The notes beneath the pieces are model-generated. The model searched no databases and had not been told where the DNA came from. It saw only the letters and a program-made list of their open reading frames with translations. From assembly GCF_002834385.1 (NCBI RefSeq), contig NZ_PITQ01000005.1, forward strand, positions 186,001 through 250,000: a DNA stretch of 64,000 nucleotides, read 5' to 3'. The first letter of the stretch is position 1. The number at the start of each line of letters is the position of its first letter. Origin of the DNA: Rahnella sp. AA (GTDB taxonomy: Bacteria > Pseudomonadota > Gammaproteobacteria > Enterobacterales > Enterobacteriaceae). Shown here piece by piece: positions 10,865-19,764 of the stretch. The translations under genes and the position numbers were made by a program.

Positions 10865-11773
10865 ATGCGACTAAGCCTTGAAGCGCTGCTGATCCTGGAT
10901 GCGCTGGATCGTCACGGCACTTTTGCTGCGGCAGCGGCCAGACTGTTTAAAACTGCGTCTGCGCTGAGTTATACCGTGCAGAAAATGGAAAGTGATCTGG
11001 ATATTAAACTGCTGGACCGGTCCGGACACCGCGCAACCTTCACGCCAACTGGCCGTCTGATGCTGGAAAAAGGCCGTGTACTGCTTCGCGCGGTCAGTGA
11101 GCTGGAACAACAGGCGCAATATGTCGAAAGCGGCTGGGAAAGCAAACTGACGATCAGCGTCGATGCTTCCGTCCCTTTCGCCCTGCTCACCCCGCTTATC
11201 GACCGCTTTTACGAACAACATCAGCACACGCAACTGCTGTTCCGCCACGACGTGCTCGCCGGTTGCTGGGAAGCACTGAGCTACGGTGAAGCCGACATTG
11301 TCTTCGGCGCAGTGCAGGAACCGGTCACGCGCAGCGGCATTGAATACCGCCCTATCGGCTGGCTGGAATATGTGTTTGCCGTCGCCCCCCATCACCCGCT
11401 GGCCTCGCTGCCGGAGCCGTTGTTGCGTGAACAAATCCGCCAGTACCGTGCGGTAGTGGTTCACGATACGTCGCGTCATGGCGCAGGCACGGATTTGCGC
11501 GTGCTGGACGAGCAGAAAATGCTGAGCGTTCACGACTTCAACGCCAAAGTTCACGCACAGGTCGCCGGTCTGGGCTGCGGTTATCTGCCGCGTTATCTGG
11601 CCGCACCGCATCTGGAAAGCGGCGCCCTGGTTGAACGCCGTCTGGATACCGAAACCCGCCGCGATCAGGCCTTCATGGCCTGGAACGAAAAAGCCACCGG
11701 CAACGCCGCCATGTGGTGGCGTGAACATTTACAGAATTTCGACGGCATCTGTTCCGTTTACAGCCGGGAATAA
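10865..11773 (+). CDS. LysR family transcriptional regulator (YhaJ-like)
   Basis: This 302-residue protein has an N-terminal winged helix (RHGTFAAAAARLFKTASALSY) and then LLDRSGHRATFTPTGRLML. These residues resemble E. coli YhaJ, a regulator responding to aromatic compounds. The C-terminal two-thirds is a periplasmic-binding-like effector domain. I chose the ATG at 10865, preceded by GGGGGA, over an upstream in-frame TTG at 10847. It is divergent from the ABM gene and separated by a terminator from the convergent MFS gene. The YhaJ-like call rests on recalled similarity of the N-terminus. The effector is unknown. Confidence 0.85.
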   Translation: MRLSLEALLILDALDRHGTFAAAAARLFKTASALSYTVQKMESDLDIKLLDRSGHRATFTPTGRLMLEKGRVLLRAVSELEQQAQYVESGWESKLTISVDASVPFALLTPLIDRFYEQHQHTQLLFRHDVLAGCWEALSYGEADIVFGAVQEPVTRSGIEYRPIGWLEYVFAVAPHHPLASLPEPLLREQIRQYRAVVVHDTSRHGAGTDLRVLDEQKMLSVHDFNAKVHAQVAGLGCGYLPRYLAAPHLESGALVERRLDTETRRDQAFMAWNEKATGNAAMWWREHLQNFDGICSVYSRE

Positions 11774-11794
11774 TCGTTGCCCGTTTAAGCCGAA

Positions 11795-11819
11795 AGGCCG
11801 CATTGCGCGGCCTTTTTTC
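11795..11819 (+). terminator. terminator downstream of the LysR gene
   Basis: A 7-bp GC-rich stem (AGGCCGC with GCGGCCT) with a 5-base loop is followed by six T residues. It begins 22 bases after the LysR stop. Confidence 0.9.
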
Positions 11820-11830
11820 TTTCCTGCTTT

Positions 11831-13414
11831 TTATCTCACGGACAAATAATGCTGAACCACCGGCTTATTTTCACCGCGGTGATAACGCGTTACCTCGCTT
11901 TGCAAATCGGCGTCGGCATGCGAAACACGCTGATGCTGGCGTAAATGCTCATGCCAGGATTCCACCAGGAACCATTCGACCAGCCGCGATGGATCGTCGC
12001 TGTGCTCGGTAATGCCCCAGGCGTAAGCGCCATCCCGCCGGCGTGCCAGAGATAACTTGCGGATTTCTGCCAGAAACGCCGGGCGATCTTCCTGCGAAAT
12101 CTGGTATTCAATCTGAATCATCACCGGCCCACGGTCACCCTGCACGTCTCCGTCTACCACCGGATTTTCCCAGTGGCCGGCTGGTTGCAAATCGGCTTCA
12201 CCGGCCGGTAGTTTCAGGCGCCAGCACAGTAATGCGGCAACAGCCAGCCCGATGCCCGCCAGAATTAACGCGCCGACCAGGCCGGTTTCCCGCGCCACCA
12301 GCCCCCAGAACAGGCTGCCCGCCGCCATCGCGCCGTTGAAAACCATCAGGTAAACCGCCAGCCCGCGACCGCGCACCCAGTCCGGTAACACCGCCTGCGC
12401 CACGCCGTTCATCGAGGTCAGCGCGATAATCCAGCCCACGCCCAGCACCACCATCAGCACGACCGCCAGCCATTTCGCCGGAGACGTCGCCAGCAGCAAC
12501 ATGACTGCGGCGGATAACAGCGCGGAAAGCAGAACCAGCCCGTCAACGCTCAGTTTCTGCCGCAAACGCGGCAACAACAGCGCTCCGAAAATCGCCCCGA
12601 CGCCCACGGCACCGAGCAGAATGCCGTAGAAACCGGCGGTTCCGTGCAACATGTTACGGGCAATCAGCGGCAACATCGCCCAAATCGCACTGGCAAACGC
12701 AAAGTAAATCGCGGCGCGGAAAAGCACGCGGTGCAGTTCACGGCTGGCTTTCACATAACGCAGCCCCGCACGGAACGCGCCAAGAAAATGTTCTGACAGT
12801 TCATTTTTCGCTTTAACCGGACGCTTCCACCACAGTAGTGCGCCAATCACGAACACGTAGCTCATGACATCCGCGCCGTAAGCCGCACCGGCGCCGAGGC
12901 TGGCTAACAACAAACCGCCGCCCGCCGGGCCGACGGCGCGGGCGATATTAATGCCCAGCGAATTCAGCGCCACGGCGTTACGCAAATCCGTGCGCGGCAC
13001 CAGTTCCGGCACAATCGCCTGCCACGCCGGGCCCATCAGCGCGGCACCGATACCACCGATAAACGTCAGCGCCACCAGATATTCGACGGTCAGTAAATTA
13101 TTGTGCGACAAAATCAGCAAAGTCCCGCTGACGCTCGCCAGCAGTAGCTGCACAAAAATCAGCAGACGGCGGCGGTCGAGAATGTCGGATAAAACCCCCG
13201 CCGGAATGGCCAGCAGAAAAATGGGCAACGTGGCGGCGGTTTGCATCAGCGCAACGGCCGCCGGGTTTGATGACAGCCCGGTAACGAGCCAGGAGCTGGC
13301 GACATCGCGCATAAAGCTGCCGGTGTTGCCGAGAATGGTCGCCACCCAAATCGTGGCGAACAGCCCTTGTTTCAGCGGTGAAAATGCGCCGGATGCGGCG
13401 TTATTCTGGCTCAT
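11831..13414 (-). CDS. MFS transporter (MFS_3/EntS-like) with C-terminal ABM-like domain
   Basis: A 527-residue protein. Residues 1-410 hold about twelve membrane segments of an MFS exporter of the EntS type, with the loop 2-3 motif GVLSDILDRRRLL. The remaining 110 residues are soluble: IQIEYQISQEDRPAFLAEI, then YAWGITEHSDDPSRLVEWFL and SWHEHLRQHQRVS. These resemble an ABM/dabb-like ferredoxin fold and are known in this MFS subgroup. The start codon overlaps the DoxX stop by four bases (ATGA), so the two are translationally coupled. Likely role: export of a small organic molecule. The substrate is unknown. Confidence 0.85.
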   Translation of the reverse strand: MSQNNAASGAFSPLKQGLFATIWVATILGNTGSFMRDVASSWLVTGLSSNPAAVALMQTAATLPIFLLAIPAGVLSDILDRRRLLIFVQLLLASVSGTLLILSHNNLLTVEYLVALTFIGGIGAALMGPAWQAIVPELVPRTDLRNAVALNSLGINIARAVGPAGGGLLLASLGAGAAYGADVMSYVFVIGALLWWKRPVKAKNELSEHFLGAFRAGLRYVKASRELHRVLFRAAIYFAFASAIWAMLPLIARNMLHGTAGFYGILLGAVGVGAIFGALLLPRLRQKLSVDGLVLLSALLSAAVMLLLATSPAKWLAVVLMVVLGVGWIIALTSMNGVAQAVLPDWVRGRGLAVYLMVFNGAMAAGSLFWGLVARETGLVGALILAGIGLAVAALLCWRLKLPAGEADLQPAGHWENPVVDGDVQGDRGPVMIQIEYQISQEDRPAFLAEIRKLSLARRRDGAYAWGITEHSDDPSRLVEWFLVESWHEHLRQHQRVSHADADLQSEVTRYHRGENKPVVQHYLSVR

Positions 13415-13833
13415 GTGCGCCCCTTCAGGTCATCCCACGCGACATAAACAAATGCGCCGGCCAGACCGATATGTTCAAAGAAACCGTTCATCAGCATCGC
13501 CCGGTCGTGTCCGGATGCCTGCCAGAAGGCGTTTGCCATAAAGTTGGCGACGAAAGTAAACAGCCCCAGCGCCAGCGCGCCCGCCCAGCGAAAACGTCCG
13601 GAAAGGATCAGCGCCGATGCGCCCAGTTCCAGAATAATCACAGCTGCAGCCATGGGTGCCGCCGGGGACAATCCAAAGTGCTGCATCTCGGCAATCGCAC
13701 CGCCGAAATCAAACAACTTGACCAGACCGCCCTGCAAATACGCGGCACAAAGGGCCAGCAGGGCGAACCAGCGGATAAACGCAAAACGAACAACGGGAAC
13801 CGACAGGCCGGAAACAGGTGCATTACGCATCAT
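13411..13833 (-). CDS. DoxX family membrane protein
   Basis: A 140-residue protein with four hydrophobic segments. The DoxX pattern is visible in LQGGLVKLFDFGGAIAEM, then ILELGASALILSGRF and the short C-terminal helix. DoxX-like proteins are small integral membrane proteins, often near redox or quinone-related genes. The gene overlaps the MFS gene by four bases. It lies downstream of the isochorismatase-like gene, from which it is separated by a 113-bp intergenic repeat. Biochemical function is not defined. Confidence 0.85.
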   Translation of the reverse strand: MMRNAPVSGLSVPVVRFAFIRWFALLALCAAYLQGGLVKLFDFGGAIAEMQHFGLSPAAPMAAAVIILELGASALILSGRFRWAGALALGLFTFVANFMANAFWQASGHDRAMLMNGFFEHIGLAGAFVYVAWDDLKGRT

Positions 13834-13897
13834 TCTCTCCTGCCGGAACCCGCTCGCAGCGCAGTTCCGGCGTTAATAAAAGTTAAATACCTAAATC

Positions 13898-14010
<113 letters not shown>

Positions 14011-14011
14011 T

Positions 14012-14653
14012 TTAAGCTTTACGCTGCGGCGCTTTGTGCACCATGGTGTAGGCGTAATCCACGCCCATGCCGTATGCACCGCTGTGTTCGCGAACCAGAT
14101 CCATGACGGCGTCGTAGGTTTCTTTGCGGGACCAGTCGCGCTGGTACTCAAGCAGAACCTGCTGCCAGGTCACCGGAATTGCCCCGGCCTGCACCATGCG
14201 GTCGATGGAACGTTCATGCGCATCCACGCTGGTGCCGCCGGAAGTATCAGTCACCACATACACTTCATAACCTTCTTTCAGCGCCATCAGGGCCGGGAAA
14301 GTCAGACACACTTCGGTCCACAGTGCGGAAATAATCAGTTTCTTACGGCCTGTGGCCTCAACGGCTTTCACAAACGCCGCGTCTTCCCAGGAGTTCATGG
14401 AGGTACGTTCAATCGGCTTCACATCCGGATGAACCGCCAGCAGTTCCGGCCAGATATAGCCGCTGAAGCTTTCGGTTTCGACGGAGGTGTAAATCACCGG
14501 CACGTTAAAAACTTTGCCTGCTTTAGCGAGAGCGACGGTGTTATTTTTAAGCTGCTGGCGATCGATATTTGCGACGCCGAAAGACATTTGTGGCTGATGG
14601 TCGATGAAAATCAGGGTGGAGTTCTGTGGGTCCAGCAGATCGAATTTAGACAT
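14012..14653 (-). CDS. isochorismatase-family cysteine hydrolase (YcaC-like)
   Basis: A 213-residue protein of the isochorismatase-like hydrolase fold. TLIFIDHQPQMSFG carries the first catalytic Asp. LIISALWTEVCLTFPAL carries the nucleophilic Cys, and VYVVTDTSGGTSVDAHE is the third conserved block. The whole resembles E. coli YcaC. I chose the ATG at 14653 because GAGAGG lies 8 bases before it; the ATG two codons earlier is too close. It stands divergent from the haloperoxidase at 14980, and both may share a promoter region. The substrate is unknown. Confidence 0.88.
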   Translation of the reverse strand: MSKFDLLDPQNSTLIFIDHQPQMSFGVANIDRQQLKNNTVALAKAGKVFNVPVIYTSVETESFSGYIWPELLAVHPDVKPIERTSMNSWEDAAFVKAVEATGRKKLIISALWTEVCLTFPALMALKEGYEVYVVTDTSGGTSVDAHERSIDRMVQAGAIPVTWQQVLLEYQRDWSRKETYDAVMDLVREHSGAYGMGVDYAYTMVHKAPQRKA

Positions 14654-14979
14654 TTTCATTTCCTCTCAGAGTGCATTGTTAGGTTGTGTGTTTGTATTTA
14701 ACGTTGTGTTGCTGTGCTGCTGGAATTAACGATAGGTCAGAAGGGAAAAAGCAGATAGCGGAAAGAATTTGCGAACTTGTTCAGATTTTTTTGACAGGCT
14801 CTCGCCTATATAAACAGCCGAAAATATTCTTTTCAGTCAGTGGGATAGGAACAACAAAATCTTTTAACGAGTTATTAAAAATAACGCATTATGACTATTC
14901 CTAAGAAGCGTCTACTGTTTATTGCAGCACAACACACATTCACTTAAAACCTGCAAAAATACTCGCTGAGGAAAGACAA
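14654..14979. other. divergent promoter region, isochorismatase/haloperoxidase
   Basis: About 325 bases of intergenic sequence lie between divergent starts. The sequence turns AT-rich toward the haloperoxidase start. TTGACA occurs at about 14811 and TATAAA follows, but their 12-base spacing is too short for a sigma-70 pair, so I do not call a promoter. GAGGAAAG precedes the ATG at 14980. No convincing gene is seen. Confidence 0.5.
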
Positions 14980-15801
14980 ATGAGCACATTCACCACGCAA
15001 GACGGCACTCAAATTTATTTCAAAGACTGGGGAAAAGGTAAGCCGGTTTTATTCAGCCACGGCTGGCCGCTGGATGCGGATATGTGGGACAGTCAGATGA
15101 ATTTCCTGGCCGATCGCGGTTATCGCGCCATCGCTTTTGACCGCCGCGGTTTTGGTCGTTCAGAACAGCCGTGGGAAGGGTATAACTACGATACATTTGC
15201 TTCAGATATCAACGATCTGATTGAACACCTCGATTTGCACGACGTTACGCTGGTCGGTTTTTCCATGGGCGGCGGCGACGTAACCCGCTATATCAGCCGC
15301 TACGGCACAGCGCGCGTTTCCAGTTTAGTGCTGCTCGGCGCGGTGACGCCGCTGTTTATTAAGACGGACGATCATCCGCAAGGCGTTGATAAAACAGCCT
15401 TTGACGGCATTAAAGCCGGTTTACTGAAAGACCGCGCGCAATTTATCAGTGATTTCGCGACACCGTTCTACGGTACCAATCAGGGCATGACCGTTTCCGA
15501 CGGCGTAATGACGCAGACGCTGAATATCGCGCTGCTGGCCTCGCTGAAAGGCACCGTGGATTGCGTGACCGCTTTCTCCGAAACCGATTTCCGCCCGGAT
15601 ATGGCAAAAATTACCGTGCCGACGCTGGTTATCCACGGCAGCAACGACCAGATTGTGCCGTTCGAAGCCACCGGCAAACTGGCCGCAGAGATGATCGAAA
15701 ACTCACAGCTGAAAGTGTACGAAGGCGCGCCGCACGGTTTCGCGGTCACGCATCAGGATCAGCTGAATGACGATTTGCTGGCGTTCCTGAAAAGCCTGTA
15801 A
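14980..15801 (+). CDS. alpha/beta hydrolase, cofactor-free haloperoxidase family
   Basis: A 273-residue protein with a complete alpha/beta-hydrolase triad: Ser95 in GFSMGG, Asp223 in IHGSNDQIVP and His252 in GAPHGF. The oxyanion block FSHGWPLDADMWD and the nucleophile block are those of non-heme chloroperoxidases and arylesterases, about 270-275 residues long. These enzymes hydrolyse esters and, with acetate and peroxide, can form peracids that halogenate. The start has GAGGAAAG upstream. The neighbouring isochorismatase-like, DoxX and MFS genes point to a stress or aromatic-compound module, but no substrate can be read from the sequence. Confidence 0.9.
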   Translation: MSTFTTQDGTQIYFKDWGKGKPVLFSHGWPLDADMWDSQMNFLADRGYRAIAFDRRGFGRSEQPWEGYNYDTFASDINDLIEHLDLHDVTLVGFSMGGGDVTRYISRYGTARVSSLVLLGAVTPLFIKTDDHPQGVDKTAFDGIKAGLLKDRAQFISDFATPFYGTNQGMTVSDGVMTQTLNIALLASLKGTVDCVTAFSETDFRPDMAKITVPTLVIHGSNDQIVPFEATGKLAAEMIENSQLKVYEGAPHGFAVTHQDQLNDDLLAFLKSL

Positions 15802-15819
15802 CCGCCGCCGCTGAACGCT

Positions 15820-15853
15820 AAAAAGGCATTCCCCGCAAAGGGAATGCCTTTTT
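15820..15853 (+). terminator. bidirectional terminator, haloperoxidase and sorC-type gene
   Basis: A 13- to 14-bp stem (AAAAAGGCATTCCC with GGGAATGCCTTTTT) lies between convergent genes. The A- and T-rich ends let it work on both strands. Confidence 0.9.
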
Positions 15854-15886
15854 CTTTGGCGCATGTTTTTTAGTGAACACCACGCT

Positions 15887-16819
15887 TCACGCCACCGGCA
15901 GTTTATCCAGAATCGCCTGCGCGGTATTGACGTCAGTGACCAGCGAATTAATCATGCCCGAACGCACTGCGCCGATAATCCCGGCGGCTTTTTCCGGCGT
16001 CGCGGCCACGCCAATGGTCAGCGGCGTTTTGCGCAACTGTTCCACCGACGCCGCAATCATTCGCTCCTCGCCTTCCCAGTGCAATAACTCGCCGGATTCC
16101 GTGAAGTAGTGGCGCAGCACGTCGCCCGCCGCGTCGCTGAGCGCCTGTTCACCCGGCGTCGCCGTGGTCGATTCACTTGGTTTTGGCGTATGTGTCAGGC
16201 CGACGCCGACAATTGCGGCGTCCAGTTTGTCCCACAGGGAAATAATTTCCTGCACGCTGCCGTCAGCGAGAAACGCATCACGCAATTCAGCCGAGGACAG
16301 ATAGGGCGCATGCAAAAAATACGGTGTGCCTTCCATCTGCTCTGCCGCACGACGCACGAACTCGGTTATCTGAAAATGCGGCGCAGACTGCTGCATTCCG
16401 CCATTGAGCGCCACGGTCATAATGCCCGGCAACCGCGGCATTCCGGCCAGCGTCACCTCGCGCACCGCCCTTCCCCAGCCAATGCCCAGCACCGAACCGG
16501 CGCCCAAACCGGCTTCCTGCAACAGAGCAGCCAGCGGGGCGGCCAGCGCACCTTGTTCATTACCCGGCGGCGCATCGACCACGTAGGCCTTTTTCAGCCC
16601 GAGACGGTTTATCAGGTCAGACGTCATGTCTTCCGGCGAAGATAATCCCACCACTTCAATGCGCACAATGCCCGCCGCACGGGCTTTATTCAGCAGCCGC
16701 GAGATTGTCGCCGTTGAAACATCCAGCTTGCGCGCAATCTCCACCTGAGACATATCAGACTCGTAATGCAGCTTCGCCACCAGATGCATCATGGCACGCG
16801 TTGCTGCAATATCTTGCAA
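15887..16819 (-). CDS. SorC/DeoR-type sugar-binding transcriptional regulator
   Basis: A 310-residue protein. The N-terminal helix-turn-helix reads MSQVEIARKLDVSTATISRLL. A phosphosugar-binding domain follows, with GSVLGIGWGRAV (family pattern GxGWGxT), ALNGG, and DAAIVGVGLTH, ending near DVNTAQAILDKLP. The start is a TTG at 16819 with GAAAGAG six bases upstream. It is divergent from the aldolase-kinase-PTS locus at 17054-21357 and most likely controls it, responding to a phosphorylated sugar intermediate. The family and the arrangement are both standard. Confidence 0.88.
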   Translation of the reverse strand: MQDIAATRAMMHLVAKLHYESDMSQVEIARKLDVSTATISRLLNKARAAGIVRIEVVGLSSPEDMTSDLINRLGLKKAYVVDAPPGNEQGALAAPLAALLQEAGLGAGSVLGIGWGRAVREVTLAGMPRLPGIMTVALNGGMQQSAPHFQITEFVRRAAEQMEGTPYFLHAPYLSSAELRDAFLADGSVQEIISLWDKLDAAIVGVGLTHTPKPSESTTATPGEQALSDAAGDVLRHYFTESGELLHWEGEERMIAASVEQLRKTPLTIGVAATPEKAAGIIGAVRSGMINSLVTDVNTAQAILDKLPVA

Positions 16820-16857
16820 AATTGGCTCTTTCAGCTTGAAATTCCTTTCAGTAATGA

Positions 16858-17008
16858 ATTACACTCAAATCGTCGATTGAGGGATTATTGCGCAACACCT
16901 GTAAAAATGCAATGTGCCGGATCGGGCTTCAACCCTTGTAAACCGGCATGTTACGCGATTTTTCCGCCCCTTCCAGCCTGGGGGCAAAGACAGAACGTCC
17001 AGTGTAAT
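16858..17008. promoter_or_regulatory. candidate SorC-type operator region
   Basis: Within the 234-bp divergent region are an imperfect palindrome at 16864-16881 (CTCAA...TTGAG around ATCGTCGAT) and a distant inverted pair, ATTACACT at 16858-16865 and AGTGTAAT at 17001-17008. They may be operators of the divergent regulator. This is inference from symmetry only. Confidence 0.35.
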
Positions 17009-17053
17009 CGAGATTTTTTCATCTGTAATAAATTTCACGCAAAGGAGAGTTCC

Positions 17054-17989
17054 ATGTCAAAAATGTCTACTTCTGAATTACGCAGCTATCAGCAAATTTG
17101 CGGTAAAAATGGCGCGATGCTGGTGATCGCCTGTGACCAGCGCGGTGCCATGCGCAGCCTGCTCGCCAGCGATCCTCAGCAACAATCTGCGATTTCCGAA
17201 CACGAACTTGGCCTCATCAAAGCAGACATCACCCAATATCTCGCCAGCCAGGCCTCCTGCGTGCTGGTGGATCCGGTCTGTGCGGTGCCGCAACTGGTGG
17301 ACAACGGCATCATTGCCCGCGATACCGCGCTGCTGATCGGCCTTGACGCATCAGGCTGGGATAATTCACCGGAAGGCTACCGTCTGTCGCGGTTAGTGGC
17401 GAACGTTGATGCGCGCCGCGTGCGTGAACTGGGCGCGACCGGCGGCAAAATTATGGTGTATCTGCGTTCGGATCAGGAAGCCGCCAACTGCCATAACATT
17501 GAAATTCTTCGTCAGTGCATCAACGATTTCGCCCGCGAAGACCTGCTGCTGGTGGTGGAGTTCCTCACCTATAAACTCGACAACGAAACCGAGGAAGAAT
17601 ATAAAGAAAAAGTCCCGTCACTGATTTATGGCGGCACGAAGATTTGCCTGGAATGCGGCGCGAAGGTGCTGAAACTGCCTTATCCGGGTTCAAAACAGGC
17701 CTGTGCGGACATCACTAAACTGGCCGGAGACGTGCCGTGGGCAGTGCTTTCAGCGGGCGTTGACCACGCAACCTTCCTCAAACAAGTGGCGGATGCCATG
17801 AGCGAAGGCGCATCAGGCGTGATTGCCGGGCGTTCCCTGTGGAAAGACTGTATTTCGCTGGATCGCAGCGCGACAAAATCCCGGCTCGAATCGCTGGCGG
17901 TTCCGCGTCTGAACGAACTTCAGGCTGTCATTCAGCAATATTTCCATGCCCCGGCCCGCAACCAAACTGAACAGGTGGAACATGTCTGA
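17054..17989 (+). CDS. class I aldolase, tagatose-bisphosphate aldolase (LacD/YihT) family
   Basis: A 311-residue protein of the DeoC/LacD (beta/alpha)8 barrel superfamily. VIACDQRGAMRSLL near residues 24-37 matches the AVDQREAMR motif of LacD and YihT. Lys207 in KVLKLPYPG is the likely Schiff-base lysine. WAVLSAGVDHATF and GASGVIAGRSLWKD form the C-terminal phosphate-binding part. The ATG at 17054 has GGAGAG upstream; the open frame continues further upstream without coding character. The next gene starts within its last codons. It probably cleaves a ketose bisphosphate (tagatose- or fructose-type) or a related phosphosugar made by the PTS and kinase encoded beside it. Exact substrate unknown. 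Confidence 0.85.
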   Translation: MSKMSTSELRSYQQICGKNGAMLVIACDQRGAMRSLLASDPQQQSAISEHELGLIKADITQYLASQASCVLVDPVCAVPQLVDNGIIARDTALLIGLDASGWDNSPEGYRLSRLVANVDARRVRELGATGGKIMVYLRSDQEAANCHNIEILRQCINDFAREDLLLVVEFLTYKLDNETEEEYKEKVPSLIYGGTKICLECGAKVLKLPYPGSKQACADITKLAGDVPWAVLSAGVDHATFLKQVADAMSEGASGVIAGRSLWKDCISLDRSATKSRLESLAVPRLNELQAVIQQYFHAPARNQTEQVEHV

Positions 17990-18578
17990 AAACAGAAGCG
18001 CCTCACGAAATGGCTTTACCGGCAAACGCGTCATCCTGGTAAACGGGATCCCGGCGTCAGGTAAAAGCCGGCTCGCCGTTGAGCTTTCTGCATACAGCGG
18101 CTGGCTGCAACTGTCGCTTGATGGCATCAAAAACCCGTTTCTTCAGCGGCTGCAAAATGTCGATCGCCCTTTTAACCGCGTGCTCGGGCTGGCAAGTTAT
18201 CAGGTTATCTGGGATATCATCGGCGGCGCACCGCAGGGCAGCACTTTTATTGCCGATGCGTGGTTTGGTTTCCAGCCAAAAGACGTGTTACAGGATTATC
18301 TGCAACGGGCGGGCGTTACGCAGGTTCTGGAAATCTGGTGTCAGATTGATGCAGAACTGGCAGCCGAACGTTTTGCTTCACGACTCGGTGAACGTTTACC
18401 CGGACACGTCGGGGCTGAATATATTCCCGAATTAAAAATTCTCGCCGGAAATGCACGACCAATGGCGCTAGGGCCAGTTTATTCTGTTGATCAGAATGTT
18501 ATTGCACAAAATAAGCCTGTAAATATTGTTGATATACATGAATGGATATTAAATTCATTTCATACCCAAACCCAATAA
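17982..18578 (+). CDS. P-loop kinase-like ATPase in PTS/aldolase locus
   Basis: A 198-residue protein with a clear Walker A motif NGIPASGKSR (residues 21-30). It lacks the PfkB or ROK signatures of usual sugar kinases. FIADAWFGFQP resembles a Walker B or acceptor region, and ERFASRLGERLPGH a lid-like Arg-rich segment, as in gluconokinase or zeta-toxin-like small kinases. Its ATG overlaps the aldolase stop (start 17982, stop 17987-17989), so the two are translationally coupled. A tagatose-type route needs a sugar-phosphate kinase before the aldolase; by position this protein could supply that step. That is inference; no family member of known function is recognised. Confidence 0.7.
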   Translation: MSENRSASRNGFTGKRVILVNGIPASGKSRLAVELSAYSGWLQLSLDGIKNPFLQRLQNVDRPFNRVLGLASYQVIWDIIGGAPQGSTFIADAWFGFQPKDVLQDYLQRAGVTQVLEIWCQIDAELAAERFASRLGERLPGHVGAEYIPELKILAGNARPMALGPVYSVDQNVIAQNKPVNIVDIHEWILNSFHTQTQ

Positions 18579-18783
18579 ACATCCACTAAAGGAAAAATTC
18601 ATTTACAGAAAAGTCAGTGCATTCTGATATCAGCACAATGCTAATACCCTACTATCATTAATTCCTTCGGGTCGTTTGAAATTATTACCTTTCATTAATG
18701 GCTAATAGGATTGGATAGATCACAGTTTTTATTTTAATTAAATATCATACTGAGGAAAGGCCCTATTCATATGAAGAGGTATT

Positions 18784-19227
18784 ATGTTAAGCGACTGGAT
18801 TAATGAAAATAACACCACAATTATTACCAGAATAAAAGACTGGCAAAGCGCCGTGGCATTAGCCGTGCAACCGTTAATTGATTCCGGTGCCGCTGAAAGT
18901 CGCTATCTTCAGGCGATATATGACATGCACCGGGAAATCGGCCCTTATTATGTATTGGGTGAAGGGATTGCCATGCCACATGCCCGGCCGGAAGAAGGTG
19001 CTGTCAGAACCGCACTGTCTCTGGTGATTGTTTCAGAAGGTGTTGAATTCGGCAGCGAAGATAACGATCCGGTCTATGTCATCTTCGCGCTGGCCGCCGT
19101 TGACAGCCATTCGCACATTGAAATGATCGCCAGCCTTTCTCATCTGTTCTGCGATGATGAAGCGGCCAAACAATTAAAACAGAGTAAAAACAAGCAGGAA
19201 GCATTAGATATTATCCGGCAGTTTTAG
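18784..19227 (+). CDS. PTS system EIIA component (mannitol/fructose-ascorbate type)
   Basis: A 147-residue cytoplasmic EIIA. The phosphorylated histidine lies in GIAMPHARPE (His66), the standard motif of the PTS EIIA type-2 family that includes UlaC. The remaining blocks VIFALAAVDSHSHIEMIASLSHLF are also typical. It accepts phosphate from HPr and passes it to the EIIB encoded next. It lies 205 bases after the kinase gene, with an AT-rich gap that may hold its own promoter. A 113-bp repeat separates it from the EIIB gene. Regulation by the upstream SorC-type protein is likely. Confidence 0.9.
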   Translation: MLSDWINENNTTIITRIKDWQSAVALAVQPLIDSGAAESRYLQAIYDMHREIGPYYVLGEGIAMPHARPEEGAVRTALSLVIVSEGVEFGSEDNDPVYVIFALAAVDSHSHIEMIASLSHLFCDDEAAKQLKQSKNKQEALDIIRQF

Positions 19228-19280
19228 ACGTGAAGTGCAGAGAAATGAACATAACCCTATTAACTCTAGCACCCAAAATA

Positions 19281-19393
19281 ATTCGAGTTGCAGGAAGGCG
19301 GCAAATGAAGGAATCCCGATGAGCTGATATTAAGTCAGTGATTCGGGTGAGAGAATGCAGCCAACGCATCTGCAGTTTGAAGTATGAAGGGTA
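19281..19393. repeat. 113-bp palindromic intergenic repeat, copy 2
   Basis: This is the second copy of the element at 13898-14010, same orientation and length. The outer ends (TTCGAGTTGCAG and CTGCAGTTTGAA) are inverted repeats. It sits between the EIIA and EIIB genes of one operon, where a hairpin could alter mRNA processing and the EIIA:EIIB ratio. Confidence 0.82.
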
Positions 19394-19403
19394 AGGAATA
19401 CTT

Positions 19404-19706
19404 ATGAAAAAGTTATCTATTCTTGCGGTTTGCGGTGCGGGTCTGGGCAGCAGTTTTGCCTGTGAAATGAGTATCGAAGCCGCGCTGAAAGATTTAGGCG
19501 TGGAGGCAGATTTATCGCACTGCGATATTTCCAGCGCCACCTCATCCAGAGCCGACATTATTATGACCGGCGAAAACTTCAGATCGCAGTTCCAGCATTA
19601 CACCATCAGCGCCAATATTATTTACCTGAAACGTTTAGTCGATAAAAAAGAAATAAAAGACAAGCTGACGCCTGTTCTCCAGGAAATGGGCCATCTGGCG
19701 GTCTGA
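19404..19706 (+). CDS. PTS system EIIB component (ascorbate/UlaB type)
   Basis: A 100-residue EIIB domain protein. The phosphocysteine is Cys10 in LAVCGAGLGSS, the P-loop of lactose/ascorbate-type EIIB subunits. The length of about 100 residues matches UlaB. It receives phosphate from EIIA and transfers it to the sugar carried by the EIIC encoded 58 bases downstream. The start follows a GTAAGGAA ribosome site. Confidence 0.9.
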   Translation: MKKLSILAVCGAGLGSSFACEMSIEAALKDLGVEADLSHCDISSATSSRADIIMTGENFRSQFQHYTISANIIYLKRLVDKKEIKDKLTPVLQEMGHLAV

Positions 19707-19764
19707 TAACAAAAATATTTTATTCCAATAGAACAACTCTACATCTCTGCTACAGGGGACGCTT

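Noticed and set aside
14811-14829. Sigma-70 promoter TTGACA/TATAAA before the haloperoxidase
   Set aside because: Spacing is 12 bases instead of 16-18.
14686-14904. 72-codon open frame in the divergent gap before the haloperoxidase
   Set aside because: No ribosome site, a random Cys-rich start, and it covers the presumed promoter region.
18579-18783. CRP site before the EIIA gene
   Set aside because: Only a half-site (ATCACA) is present; the other half does not match TGTGA.
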